The notes under the pieces: generated by a model
What the model was told of the DNA's origin: nothing
The model's database searches: none
What the model saw: the letters and a program-made list of their open reading frames with translations, nothing else
Shown here: positions 10,373 to 18,317 of the stretch, one piece after another
How the letters are laid out: the number at the start of each line of letters is the position of its first letter
Numbering within the stretch: position 1 is the stretch's first letter
Made by a program: the position numbers and the translations under genes
Source: an uncultured Methanobrevibacter sp.
Lineage (GTDB): Archaea > Methanobacteriota > Methanobacteria > Methanobacteriales > Methanobacteriaceae
Direction of reading: 5' to 3'
DNA length: 39,389 nucleotides
NCBI RefSeq assembly: GCF_902769175.1
Contig: NZ_CACXNW010000022.1
Span: forward strand, 1 to 39,389

Positions 10373-10609
10373 GATTTAATCTTATGTTAATAATGTTTAA
10401 AAAAAGTTTTGTTTTTTAATGAATGAAAGTATAAAAAACATGAAAAAATGATTAAAAATAAAGATTAGGGCATAATGGATAAAAATAAAAAATAAAAAAG
10501 TTATTGAAATGGAATAAAAAATAAGAATAAATTTAAAGAATAGGCAAAATTGAAAAATAAACCATCAATAAAAGCAAAAAAAAAAGAATGAAAAAGAAAT
10601 TAAAACAAA

Positions 10610-11806
10610 TTATTTTTTAATCAATTCATTCATTGCATTCTCAAATTTATCAGTGATTGCTTCCCAATCATTAGATTTGACATATTCCCTTCCCTTTTTA
10701 GAAATCTCTTCATATCTTCCTTCATCGAGAATGGTTTGAGCAGTTTCCAATACTTCCTCTGCCTTTTGAACATATTCAATACCATTTCCATATCCAAATT
10801 CCTTAGATATTCCTGGAAGTTCAGTTGCTATAACCACCTTTTCCATAGCCAAATATTCATAAAGCTTGATTGGAACAATATCCTGCATAATCTCCTCATC
10901 AATGTAAGCTGGGAGAAGACAGAAATCAGCAGATGCTAAAAATTCAGGAATCATTTCATAAGGCTGCTTTCCAGTGAGAATCAACTGGTCTCCTAAATCA
11001 TAATCCTCTTTTATCTTGACCATTTTGTCATAGGCATCACCATCACCTACAATAAGAATCTTCATATTCGGATACTTTTCCTTGTTTTTTCCAAGTTCAA
11101 TTGCAAGCTCCTTCATACCTACAAATTCATAGATCCAACCCATAAAGAATAAAACTGTATCATTTTCACCTATGTTATATGTATTCCTTATATTTGAATC
11201 ATCAAGTTGAGGGTCAAAGTCATTTAAATCAATTCCAGCATCAATTAAAATGGTTTCATTTGGATCACTACCTAAATCCACAGCCAGTTCTTTAAGTTTT
11301 TGATTGATTGTAATGACAAGGTCAGAGTTCTCTATTGCCTTCATATTGATTTTCTTTCCAAAGGACTGAAATGCCTTTTCTGGAATAAGTGCATACAATA
11401 CATCAATCAAGTAATATACAAATGGAATATTATGCTTTTTGGCAAGCTTTGAACCGGTGTATGCATTAAGCAATCCTAAGCCCATAATGATATCTGGCTT
11501 AAACTCTTCAATTTGCCTTTTGATTTCCTTTTTATGAGTAAAATATAAAGAGGCATAGTTCAATGCAGGTTTCTTAATGAATGATGGCCTGATTACTTGA
11601 ATATCCGCTTCAGGCTTTACCTTAAAGACATTATCATGAACTTCCCTTTTAAACATGAATCCGTCAGGATCCTCTTTAGGCCAATCAATTGGATAATCGA
11701 TTACTTTCACTTCATGTCCACGAAGCACCATACGATCCATCAGATGATGTTGCTGATGGGGATTTCTCTTAAGCCAGTCAGATTCTTGAACTACCAATAT
11801 TCTCAT
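10610..11806 (-). CDS. Family 4 (GT-B fold) glycosyltransferase
   Basis: A 398-residue protein resembling group 1/GT4 glycosyltransferases, which move a sugar from a nucleotide donor to a glycan or lipid acceptor. The N-terminal acceptor half begins MRILVVQESDWLKRNPHQQH. The donor-binding half has the usual pieces: FFMGWIYEFVG, KILIVGDGDAYD, LILTGKQPYEMIPEF and KLYEYLAMEKVVIATELPG. The start at 11806 follows GGTGA with five bases of spacing, so further in-frame sequence upstream is unlikely to be translated. It is transcribed divergently from the LOG-family gene. The sugar and acceptor cannot be read from sequence; envelope glycan or glycoprotein synthesis is a reasonable guess. Confidence 0.85.
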   Translation of the reverse strand: MRILVVQESDWLKRNPHQQHHLMDRMVLRGHEVKVIDYPIDWPKEDPDGFMFKREVHDNVFKVKPEADIQVIRPSFIKKPALNYASLYFTHKKEIKRQIEEFKPDIIMGLGLLNAYTGSKLAKKHNIPFVYYLIDVLYALIPEKAFQSFGKKINMKAIENSDLVITINQKLKELAVDLGSDPNETILIDAGIDLNDFDPQLDDSNIRNTYNIGENDTVLFFMGWIYEFVGMKELAIELGKNKEKYPNMKILIVGDGDAYDKMVKIKEDYDLGDQLILTGKQPYEMIPEFLASADFCLLPAYIDEEIMQDIVPIKLYEYLAMEKVVIATELPGISKEFGYGNGIEYVQKAEEVLETAQTILDEGRYEEISKKGREYVKSNDWEAITDKFENAMNELIKK

Positions 11807-12109
11807 TTTGCTCACCAAATTAAAACATTCCAAAAGAATTATTTTATAATTACTCAACATTCCAAGAAAGAATTTTTGAATTATTTATTTATTAATTATC
11901 TATTTGTAATTTTTTATTTAAATATATAAAGATTATAAAAAAGCTTTTTAAAATTGAATTATAAATAAATATAATATTAATTAAATTAACTTTATGAAAA
12001 ATAACTTTATGAAAAAAATATTGAAAATAAAATTTAAAAACAACTAAAATAAAATAAAAAAATAAAAATTATCAAATAAAACTTTTTATCAATGCAATCA
12101 AGGGATATT

Positions 12110-12649
12110 ATGAAAATTTGTCTTTATGGATCAGGAAGTAAAGAAATAAGCTCAAAATACATAGAAGAATCTTATAAACTAGGCGAAGAAATAGCTAAAA
12201 GAGGACATGGCCTTGTATTTGGAGGTGGCTCTACAGGGATAATGGGTGCTGTATCTAAAGGAGCAATAGACAATAATGGAAAAGTCTTAGGTATTGCACC
12301 GGAATGGATGGAAGAGTTTGAAGGAATCTGCAAGGATTGTGATGAATTCATTTATACAGAGTCAATGGATAAGAGAAAAAACCTATTTTTAAAGCATTCA
12401 GACGCTTTCATAATAGCTCCTGGTGGAATAGGAACCCTTGATGAGTTTTTTGAAATAATCGTTTTAAAGAAATTGAAAAGACATGATAAGAAGATTATAA
12501 TTTTCAATATTTTCAATTACTATGCTCCTATTTTGGAAATGCTTGATTTTATGATAAGTGAAGGATTCAGCAAAGAGCAAATTGATAAAAACACTTTTAA
12601 GATAGCAACAACACGAGAGAAAGTCTTTGAACTTTTAGAACGTGAATAA
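12110..12649 (+). CDS. LOG-family (TIGR00730-type) nucleotide phosphoribohydrolase-like protein
   Basis: A 179-residue Rossmann-like protein. It begins MKICLYGSGS and contains GLVFGGGSTGIMG and the family signature PGGIGTLDEFFE, in which the PGGxGTxxE residues form the nucleotide phosphate-binding and active site. LOG proteins hydrolyse N6-modified AMP to a free base and ribose 5-phosphate in plants and some bacteria. Archaeal members are mostly uncharacterised and are sometimes misannotated as lysine decarboxylases. An ATG 18 bases upstream (12092) is possible, but the family N-terminus matches the start chosen here. It stands alone, with no obvious partner. Confidence 0.85.
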   Translation: MKICLYGSGSKEISSKYIEESYKLGEEIAKRGHGLVFGGGSTGIMGAVSKGAIDNNGKVLGIAPEWMEEFEGICKDCDEFIYTESMDKRKNLFLKHSDAFIIAPGGIGTLDEFFEIIVLKKLKRHDKKIIIFNIFNYYAPILEMLDFMISEGFSKEQIDKNTFKIATTREKVFELLERE

Positions 12650-12695
12650 AATAAGAAAAATTAAAAAATAAAATTTAAATTAAATAAATTAAAAT

Positions 12696-13187
12696 TTAAA
12701 AAATAAACTCTTGATTCTTTTTATGATTATAGCTTATTTCAAAAGAATCAATTGCTATTTTTCTTAAAGTCACTAAATCCTTATCATCAATATGAACTAT
12801 CTTTTCCCAATCCTTTTCAAGAGCATCTATTTTTTCTAAAGCAATATTCCCTTTATCAGTTAAGGAACAGTCATATGGAAGACCATTTTCTGGACTTGAA
12901 TCTATTTCAATCAATCCCTTTTTAGCAAGCTTTTCATATCTTTTCAAGTACAGATCCAAATGCAAATTAAATAGGTCACTTTTTTCTGCACTTTCATAAC
13001 GTTTTACTCTAATGCGTTTATGATGAGGCTTTTCGTGTTTTCTTACTTCTTTTAAAAGCTTAATTTGACTTTTATGCAAGTGAATATCCAAATTTTCACG
13101 AACATAAGTTATCTTAGACTCCTCAATAATGGAAATTAATGGAGCTGCATTCATATTCATAATTGATTTATTGTGTGGATGAGGCAT
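12696..13187 (-). CDS. MarR-like winged-helix protein (putative regulator)
   Basis: A 163-residue, highly charged, helix-rich protein. The central part, HKSQIKLLKEVRKHEK followed by LYLKRYEKLAKKGLIEI and YDCSLTDKGNIALEKIDALEKDW, has the order expected for a MarR-type DNA-binding domain. That order is a recognition helix, a wing ending before a LTxKG segment, and a long dimerisation helix. The start is supported by a GGTGAT site seven bases upstream. Its 3' end faces the end of the LOG gene. The ligand and targets are unknown. The call rests on pattern rather than a strong signature, so moderate confidence. Confidence 0.55.
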   Translation of the reverse strand: MPHPHNKSIMNMNAAPLISIIEESKITYVRENLDIHLHKSQIKLLKEVRKHEKPHHKRIRVKRYESAEKSDLFNLHLDLYLKRYEKLAKKGLIEIDSSPENGLPYDCSLTDKGNIALEKIDALEKDWEKIVHIDDKDLVTLRKIAIDSFEISYNHKKNQEFIF

Positions 13188-13303
13188 AATATCACCTAAA
13201 AAATTTCAATGACTTTAGGATTAGTAATACTAAAATCATATTATTTATTACTATATGTTCTATTAATATAAATATTTTAATATTTGGAACAGGACGAAAA
13301 AAA

Positions 13304-13430
13304 GAAATATAAAATTTAAAGGGAAATTAAAATATTTTAAACATATGAAAAAAAAGAAATATAAAATTTAAAGGGAAATTAAAATATTTTAAACATATGA
13401 AAAAAAGAAATATAAAATTTAAAGAAAAAT
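13304..13430. repeat. 51/52-bp tandem repeat, about 2.4 copies
   Basis: The unit begins gaaatataaaatttaaag at 13304, 13356 and 13407, and includes ttaaaatattttaaacatatga. The third copy is truncated. It lies just downstream of the CMD genes, in the 275-bp gap before the MarR-like gene. Confidence 0.85.
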
Positions 13431-13462
13431 AATAAATAAATAAGAAAAAATAAGCAAATTCA

Positions 13463-13783
13463 TTAGTCGTATAATTTATTTACTATTTGTAAAGCTTTAT
13501 TAAATGACATCATTCCAGATGTTAATAGAACCACCTTTAAAACATCCATCATTTCATCCTTGGTTATATTAAGCTCTTTTTTAGCTTTAGAAACTTGTTT
13601 TAAAAATGAAGAACTCTCTGGACTGGTTGCAGAAATAGCTATTGCAATCAGTTTTTGAGTCCTGTAATCCAAAACTTTAGAGTTCCATATATTTTTATCC
13701 AAATCTTCAATGGATTCATATAATTCTGGATCCTCCTCTTTTATTCTGCGAACTCCTTTGCCATAAAAAACCTTTTCAGACAA
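13463..13783 (-). CDS. Carboxymuconolactone decarboxylase (CMD)-like protein lacking catalytic cysteines, copy B
   Basis: A 106-residue all-helical protein of the CMD/AhpD family. It has the expected WNSKVLDYRTQKLIAIAI helix, and the C-terminal VLLTSGMMSFNKALQI helix of small CMD proteins. AhpD-type enzymes carry a CxxC...H redox centre straight after the LIAIA helix. Here that stretch reads SATSPESSSFLKQV, with no cysteine anywhere in the protein. A peroxidase or disulfide role is therefore unlikely and the function is unknown. It lies 31 bases downstream of a paralog of identical length, apparently as a second cistron of one transcript. Confidence 0.8.
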   Translation of the reverse strand: MSEKVFYGKGVRRIKEEDPELYESIEDLDKNIWNSKVLDYRTQKLIAIAISATSPESSSFLKQVSKAKKELNITKDEMMDVLKVVLLTSGMMSFNKALQIVNKLYD

Positions 13784-13814
13784 TTGTTCAACTCCTATTT
13801 ATAATATAAAATAT

Positions 13815-14135
13815 CTATTCAAATACTTTATTTGCAATTTGCAATGCTTTGTTGAATGGCTGCATGCCTGATGTCAATAAAACAACCTTCAAAACATCAA
13901 TCACTTCATCACGAGTGACTCCCAATTCCTTTTTGGCACTCATGATCTGTTTTTCAGTAGCTCTGCTATCTGCATTGGAAGCTGCAATTCCTATTGCAAT
14001 TAATTTTTGAGTTTTATAGTCTAAAGCCTTACCATTCCATACTGCATCATTTAAAGCTACAATAGCTTGGTATAAGTCTTCATCTTCTTCTTTTACTCTT
14101 TCCATACCTTTTCCATAGAATACTTCCTCTTTCAT
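13815..14135 (-). CDS. CMD-like protein lacking catalytic cysteines, copy A
   Basis: A 106-residue tandem paralog of the 13463 gene. Shared blocks include FYGKG(V/M)(R)R(I/V)KEED, LDYKTQKLIAI and VLKVVLLTSGM. The position of the AhpD CxxC pair holds SNADSRATEKQI, again without cysteine, so the loss predates the duplication or is typical of this subfamily. The start follows a strong GGAGG site. A TATA-like tttatataatat on the minus strand (about 14171-14185) suits a promoter with a short leader. The biochemical role is not known. Confidence 0.8.
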   Translation of the reverse strand: MKEEVFYGKGMERVKEEDEDLYQAIVALNDAVWNGKALDYKTQKLIAIGIAASNADSRATEKQIMSAKKELGVTRDEVIDVLKVVLLTSGMQPFNKALQIANKVFE

Positions 14136-14167
14136 GCTTTTCCTCCAAAAATATTCCGAAAGATTTA

Positions 14168-14186
14168 ATATTATATTATATAAAAA
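14168..14186 (-). promoter_or_regulatory. Probable TATA box of the CMD gene pair
   Basis: The minus strand reads ttttatataatataat about 40 bases before the ATG at 14135. It would place the transcription start roughly 15-20 bases upstream of the GGAGG-preceded start codon. Positional inference only. Confidence 0.45.
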
Positions 14187-14271
14187 AAGATTAATTTATA
14201 GATTTTGTCACTTTTACAGGAAAAAAGTAAAAAAAGACTAAAGAATATTAAAAAAAGAAAAAAGAAGTAAA

Positions 14272-15033
14272 TTAAGGTTGACAAACCTTACATGGTTCAT
14301 AACCTTGGCTTATTGCATCATTTCGGGTCTTGAAAGTAATCTTATTCTTTTCATAAATCTTTTTACTCCATCTGCAACTTGGATAATGGAATTTATGACT
14401 GTTTGCACTTGCAATATAAGAAGATTCTGAACTGCTTGAGGAACCTGCTGCAAAACTGCTTGAAGAGGAACTTCCACTGTTTGAAGAGCTGTGTGAACTT
14501 AGATAATTGGAATATCCATTGGAATCAGGTGCCCAATCATATGGATAAAACTCACTTGGAGGAATATACATGACTTCAGCAAGCCCTTCCTTTAAAAGCA
14601 TTTCATTTAAGTTCTTGCCATCTACAATGACAACCGCCAAATATCTGCCATACTTGTCAGTGTACTTGGAATCGTCAATGTCTAGGCTTACCTCCTTGTC
14701 CAAACAGAATTTCTGAACAAAACGTTTAGAGCAAATATAACCTTCCACACCTCTTTCTGGAGTGTTCACACCTACAAAACGCACTTTTCCTAATCCGTCA
14801 ACTTCAATGGTGTCTCCATCTGTTACATATGTGCATTTTCCAGTAAATTCAGGCTGGCAATCTGTATCATCATACTTGTTTAATATATCATCATTTGATT
14901 GGCTTGAATATTTGGAAAAAGGTATGTCATGTGAAAATCCAGTTCCTGTATAGGCAGAGCTAGAAGAAACGACAGATAATGCCAAAATAAAAACAATGAA
15001 TAAAATCAATATATGCTTTCCTTTCAATCTCAT
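14272..15033 (-). CDS. Secreted thermonuclease (SNase fold) with C-terminal Cys/His domain
   Basis: A 253-residue protein with a hydrophobic N-terminal signal/anchor (residues 8-24). The SNase domain follows: TYVTDGDTIEV supplies the calcium-site aspartates (D72, D74), and the three classical catalytic residues are recognisable as R85 and E93 in VRFVGVNTPERG and R130 in DKYGRYLAVV. A serine-rich linker leads to a small C-terminal domain, HKFHYPSCRW...GYEPCKVCQP, resembling the Ada-type metal-binding fold seen on extracellular nucleases. It probably degrades extracellular nucleic acid for nutrition or defence. The start follows AAAGGAGG, a strong ribosome binding site. A TATA-like ttttatatattc lies at 15101-15113 on the minus strand. 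All catalytic residues are present. Confidence 0.85.
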   Translation of the reverse strand: MRLKGKHILILFIVFILALSVVSSSSAYTGTGFSHDIPFSKYSSQSNDDILNKYDDTDCQPEFTGKCTYVTDGDTIEVDGLGKVRFVGVNTPERGVEGYICSKRFVQKFCLDKEVSLDIDDSKYTDKYGRYLAVVIVDGKNLNEMLLKEGLAEVMYIPPSEFYPYDWAPDSNGYSNYLSSHSSSNSGSSSSSSFAAGSSSSSESSYIASANSHKFHYPSCRWSKKIYEKNKITFKTRNDAISQGYEPCKVCQP

Positions 15034-15100
15034 ATTAAACCTCCTTTTTCATAAGAAATGAATTAGTTTTATGAAATAATCAATAATATATTTTCTTTGG

Positions 15101-15114
15101 GAATATATAAAACT
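15101..15114 (-). promoter_or_regulatory. Probable TATA box of the thermonuclease gene
   Basis: The minus strand reads gttttatatattcc about 70-80 bases before the start codon, which implies a leader of about 45 bases that contains the GGAGG site. Further upstream the 13-mer tagtttactaaat occurs twice (about 15140 and 15185), which could be a paired operator. Confidence 0.4.
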
Positions 15115-15221
15115 TTTCTTAAATAATGAGAAAAATTATTTAGTTTACTAAATAGATAGTATAATTAACAATTAAAAAAACAAATAGTTTACTAAATCTG
15201 TTTAAAATAAAAAAATAGAGA

Positions 15222-15340
15222 TTTATAAAGATCTTTAAAAAAATATTTAAAAAATAAAAATTTAATAAAGACCTTTAAAAAATATATAAAAAATAAAAAT
15301 TTTAAAGACCTTTGAAAAAAATTATTTAAAAAATAAAAAA
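15222..15340. repeat. 39-bp tandem repeat, 3 degenerate copies
   Basis: Three units (about 15222-15260, 15261-15299 and 15300-15340) each contain aaaga(t/c)ctttraaaaaa followed by an AT-only half. They fill the right part of the 320-bp divergent interval 15034-15353 between the thermonuclease and the DUF3795 gene, immediately ahead of the latter. Confidence 0.75.
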
Positions 15341-15353
15341 CAGAGGCAAGAAA

Positions 15354-15770
15354 ATGAAAATGCCTGAAAAAATAGATGTGATAATGTTTGCTCCTTGTGG
15401 AATGAACTGCAAGCTATGCACAAAACACTTGTCAAAAACCAATCCATGCCCAGGATGCCTGATTGACAGCCCCAATAAAACAAAGAATGCACTTAAATGC
15501 AAAATCAAAAAGTGTCTTGAAACCAAAAGAGTGAAATATTGTGGAAGGTGCAGCGAATTTCCATGCAAGCTTATTAAAAAGCAAGATAAAAACTATAAAA
15601 AGAGATACAACTTTTCCACACTAAACAATGCAAAAAGAATCACATACACCGGAATAAATAAAATAATGCTGGAAGATAAGTTAAATTGGGAATGTGAATC
15701 ATGTGGAGGAATTGTAAGCATTCAAGAGCATATATGCAGTGAATGTGGATTAAAAGATGAAAATAAATAG
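15354..15770 (+). CDS. DUF3795-type cysteine-rich protein with C-terminal zinc ribbon
   Basis: A 138-residue basic protein. The N-terminal part has the DUF3795 cysteine pattern: APCGMNCKLC, NPCPGC, CKIKKCL and YCGRCSEFPC. These are likely metal or Fe-S ligands. The C-terminal CESCGG...CSECG is a rubredoxin-like zinc ribbon. The start is preceded by GAGGCAAG. DUF3795 proteins are common in methanogens and anaerobes with no established function. It shows no operon link to its neighbours and is oriented away from the thermonuclease. Confidence 0.75.
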   Translation: MKMPEKIDVIMFAPCGMNCKLCTKHLSKTNPCPGCLIDSPNKTKNALKCKIKKCLETKRVKYCGRCSEFPCKLIKKQDKNYKKRYNFSTLNNAKRITYTGINKIMLEDKLNWECESCGGIVSIQEHICSECGLKDENK

Positions 15771-15919
15771 TTTAACTTTTCATAATGAAACTTAATTAAA
15801 AAAATAATAAAAAATTATAAATCATATTAAATATTAAATAATAAGTGCAAAACAAAATACAAATTAATCATTAAAAAAATATAGAACAAACTGAAAAACC
15901 ATATTGAATTAGTGATAAA

Positions 15920-16408
15920 ATGGAACCTATAAAATGCCCTAAATGTGGAAAAATAAACGATGGAAGTACCGATTTCTGCATTTACTGTGGGACAATCTAT
16001 GAAGAATACCATCCTGATGAAGATGATGCCTTTTTCCCATTTGGTCCAATCATGATCAATGATAAGGCTAGTCTAAACTCTATCGGTGAAGGAACTCAAA
16101 GCTATAGATTTATGATTATCATAGGGTATATTTTTGCAATATTAGGCAGTGTTCTTGGTTTTATTTTTGCCATTTACTTAATTACAAGAAAAGATCCAAC
16201 TGCTAAAAAACATGGAATTATCCAATTGGCATTGCTGATTATTGAATTTGCTTTTGTTGGCTATTTAATTTACAGTGGACAAATGGATATAAATATGATT
16301 TTAGATCCATTCAATTCAACTCAACTTTACAATATGACCAATATGTATAATTCCAGCCAAAATATAACCGCTTCAAATAATTTTTCAAGTTTATTTGGTC
16401 TCAGATAA
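15920..16408 (+). CDS. Zinc-ribbon membrane protein
   Basis: A 162-residue protein. An N-terminal zinc ribbon (CPKCGKIND...FCIYCG, residues 6-25) is followed by an acidic segment and two transmembrane helices (about residues 65-88 and 100-118). The C-terminal tail is rich in Asn, Ser and Met. The zinc ribbon would face the cytoplasm. It belongs to the broad zinc_ribbon plus TM class common in Methanobacteriales, with unknown function. A GTGAT site precedes the start. Confidence 0.65.
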   Translation: MEPIKCPKCGKINDGSTDFCIYCGTIYEEYHPDEDDAFFPFGPIMINDKASLNSIGEGTQSYRFMIIIGYIFAILGSVLGFIFAIYLITRKDPTAKKHGIIQLALLIIEFAFVGYLIYSGQMDINMILDPFNSTQLYNMTNMYNSSQNITASNNFSSLFGLR

Positions 16409-16560
16409 ACTCTCTTTTTTTCTTTTTATCTTTTAAAAATGCTTAACTATTTTTGAAACATATAATTAACCTATTTTTTTCTATTTTAAGATTAAACGTT
16501 TAAAAAAGAAACTCTTTTTAATAATTTATACTAAAATATCAAAAATTAGAATAAGTAAAC

Positions 16561-16810
16561 TAAGATAAAATGTTTAAAATAAAAAAATAGAAAAAAATAG
16601 TTAGATAAACAAAGATAAAATGTTTAAAATAAAAAAATAGAAAAAAATAGTTAGATAAACAAAGATAAAATGTTTAAAATAAAAAAATAGAAAAAATAGA
16701 AAAAATAGTTTAGATAAACAAAAATAAAATGTTTAAAATAAAAAAATAGAAAAAATAGAAAAAATAGTTTAGATAAACAAAAATAAAATGTTTAAAATAA
16801 TAAAAATAGA
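16561..16810. repeat. 50/59-bp tandem repeat, 5 copies, with internal 9-bp expansion
   Basis: The unit (r)agataaaatgtttaaaataa...tagataaacaa starts at 16561, 16611, 16661, 16720 and 16779. The first two units are 50 bp. The next two are 59 bp because a 9-base aaaaataga element inside them is duplicated. The array occupies most of the 470-bp gap 16409-16878 between two convergent genes, where no coding potential is visible. Confidence 0.9.
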
Positions 16811-16863
16811 AAAATAAAAAATCAATAAATTAGCATATTAGAAAAAAAAGATTTTGGTCCAGG

Positions 16864-16886
16864 TTTTTTGACCGAAGGTCAAAAAA
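16864..16886. terminator. Perfect hairpin at the 3' end of the epimerase gene
   Basis: Positions 16864-16873 (ttttttgacc) and 16877-16886 (ggtcaaaaaa) form a perfect 10-bp stem with a 3-base loop. The A/T arms give a U-tract in either direction, so it could stop both convergent transcripts. The epimerase stop codon (16879-16881) lies within the stem. Confidence 0.7.
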
Positions 16887-17889
16887 GCTGGGGTTTAAAT
16901 TCAGCATCTCTTTCAATGTCTTCCCAGTTGTCAGTGAACCAATTGTAAACTCTTTCCAATCCATCATCAAAGGAAACTGTTGGCTTATAACCGAGAATGT
17001 CTTTAGCTTTGTCAATGGAAGACAATAACTTGGTTTTAGCATCCCAATTACGTCTTGCCACATAAGCGATTCCTTCTTCATTTCCAGTTAATTCATTAAC
17101 CTTATTAGCCATATCAATAACCCTATGGTCTTTACCGGAACCGAGGTTAATTGCTTCACCAATAGCTTCCTCTTCAACACCCATTGATAAGAGACCATTT
17201 ACGATATCTCCAACAAAGGTCCAGTCTCTTGTTTCAGATCCATCACCTGTAATTGGCAATGCCTGTTTGGTCATAGACCAATAGAAGAAGTTTGGAATAA
17301 CGTTTCTGTATTTTCCTGGAACTTCACCAGGACCAAATACATTAAAGAATCTTGCATTTACTATTGGCATATCATATAAGTTATGGAAATAATTAGTATA
17401 TAATTCACCAAGCAATTTGGTAACTTGATAAGGAGTGTGCAAGGAAATTGAAATGTCATGCTCTTCAAATGGCATTTTTGAGTCTAAACCATATACTCCA
17501 CAGCCAGAAGAGGAATAAACAAACCTTTCAACTCCAGTAAGCTGAGCATATTGAAGCACTTTCAAAATACCAATACCATTAACCATCAAATCGGTTTCAG
17601 GATTATCAACACTATTTTGGTTAGCAAAGTGAGCAGCTAAATGGAAAACATAATCCGGTTTCATTTTAAATACTCTCTTAAGTTCCTCATCATCTAAAAT
17701 GTCCCCTTGTACAAGTTCTACATTTTCGTTTGTTGGCACATTCCATTCGTATGCAGAAGACATATTATCTAAAATGATTACCTTTTCTGCACCAAGTTCT
17801 GCTAATCTTCTGGTTAAGTTGCTTCCAACACAACCTGCTCCACCAGTTACTAAAATAGTTTTATCTTGATATTCATTATATTTAGACAT
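16879..17889 (-). CDS. NAD-dependent epimerase/dehydratase (extended SDR)
   Basis: A 336-residue extended short-chain dehydrogenase. It has the NAD-binding GGAGCVGS motif near the N-terminus, FHLAA at the fourth strand, and YSSSGCGVYG with the catalytic serine region. The catalytic pair is in TPYQVTK (YxxxK). RFFNVFGPGEVP and DWTFVGDIVNG match nucleotide-sugar epimerase/dehydratases. It probably makes an activated sugar for glycoprotein, exopolysaccharide or pseudomurein. The exact sugar cannot be assigned. The ATG at 17889 sits after GTGAT; the in-frame GTG three codons upstream is part of that binding site. It is only distantly similar to the second epimerase at 36042. Confidence 0.85.
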   Translation of the reverse strand: MSKYNEYQDKTILVTGGAGCVGSNLTRRLAELGAEKVIILDNMSSAYEWNVPTNENVELVQGDILDDEELKRVFKMKPDYVFHLAAHFANQNSVDNPETDLMVNGIGILKVLQYAQLTGVERFVYSSSGCGVYGLDSKMPFEEHDISISLHTPYQVTKLLGELYTNYFHNLYDMPIVNARFFNVFGPGEVPGKYRNVIPNFFYWSMTKQALPITGDGSETRDWTFVGDIVNGLLSMGVEEEAIGEAINLGSGKDHRVIDMANKVNELTGNEEGIAYVARRNWDAKTKLLSSIDKAKDILGYKPTVSFDDGLERVYNWFTDNWEDIERDAEFKPQLF

Positions 17890-18151
17890 AAAAATCACTT
17901 ATAGTTAGTCAATAAATAGTAAATTTGAATTAAAACAATCAAATTGTTTATATATTAAAAATTATGTTTTTATTATTAATAAACTTATTTAAATAGCAAG
18001 TATAAAAATTATTAAAAAATAATCAAAAAGTATCTAATAATTATTTAAAAAATCGTAAAAATGAGAAAATTCAATTAATTTTAAATATTAAAATAAGAAT
18101 AATTAAGATTAGATAAAATAAAATTTTTAATGCTTTAGAGAGTGTGATAAA

Positions 18152-18295
18152 ATGGATATCGGTCCAGAAGAATTTTTAATGTATGAAACTTTTTTTGAAG
18201 AAGATGAAAACAATGTAAATAATAATGCCGGATGCTGCAGCACCTTGATAGTCCTTGCATTGATATTCATAATCGTAAATATCATAATAGTCTAA
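18152..18295 (+). CDS. 47-aa single-pass membrane peptide (hypothetical)
   Basis: A short frame begins ATG at 18152, after a GTGATAAA site. It encodes an acidic N-terminal half (MDIGPEEFLMYETFFEEDEN), then NNNAGCCS and a C-terminal transmembrane helix of about 18 residues rich in Ile/Val/Leu, ending in TAA. The cytoplasmic acidic part, double cysteine and strongly hydrophobic tail look protein-like. It lies 22 bases ahead of the DUF2085 gene and could share its transcript. I do not recognise a family. Confidence 0.6.
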   Translation: MDIGPEEFLMYETFFEEDENNVNNNAGCCSTLIVLALIFIIVNIIIV

Positions 18296-18317
18296 ATCAT
18301 GAATGAAAGGTTAAAAA

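Noticed and set aside
12110..12649. Lysine decarboxylase
   Set aside because: The PGGIGTLDE motif and size identify the LOG family; the decarboxylase label is a known misannotation with no PLP-binding evidence here.
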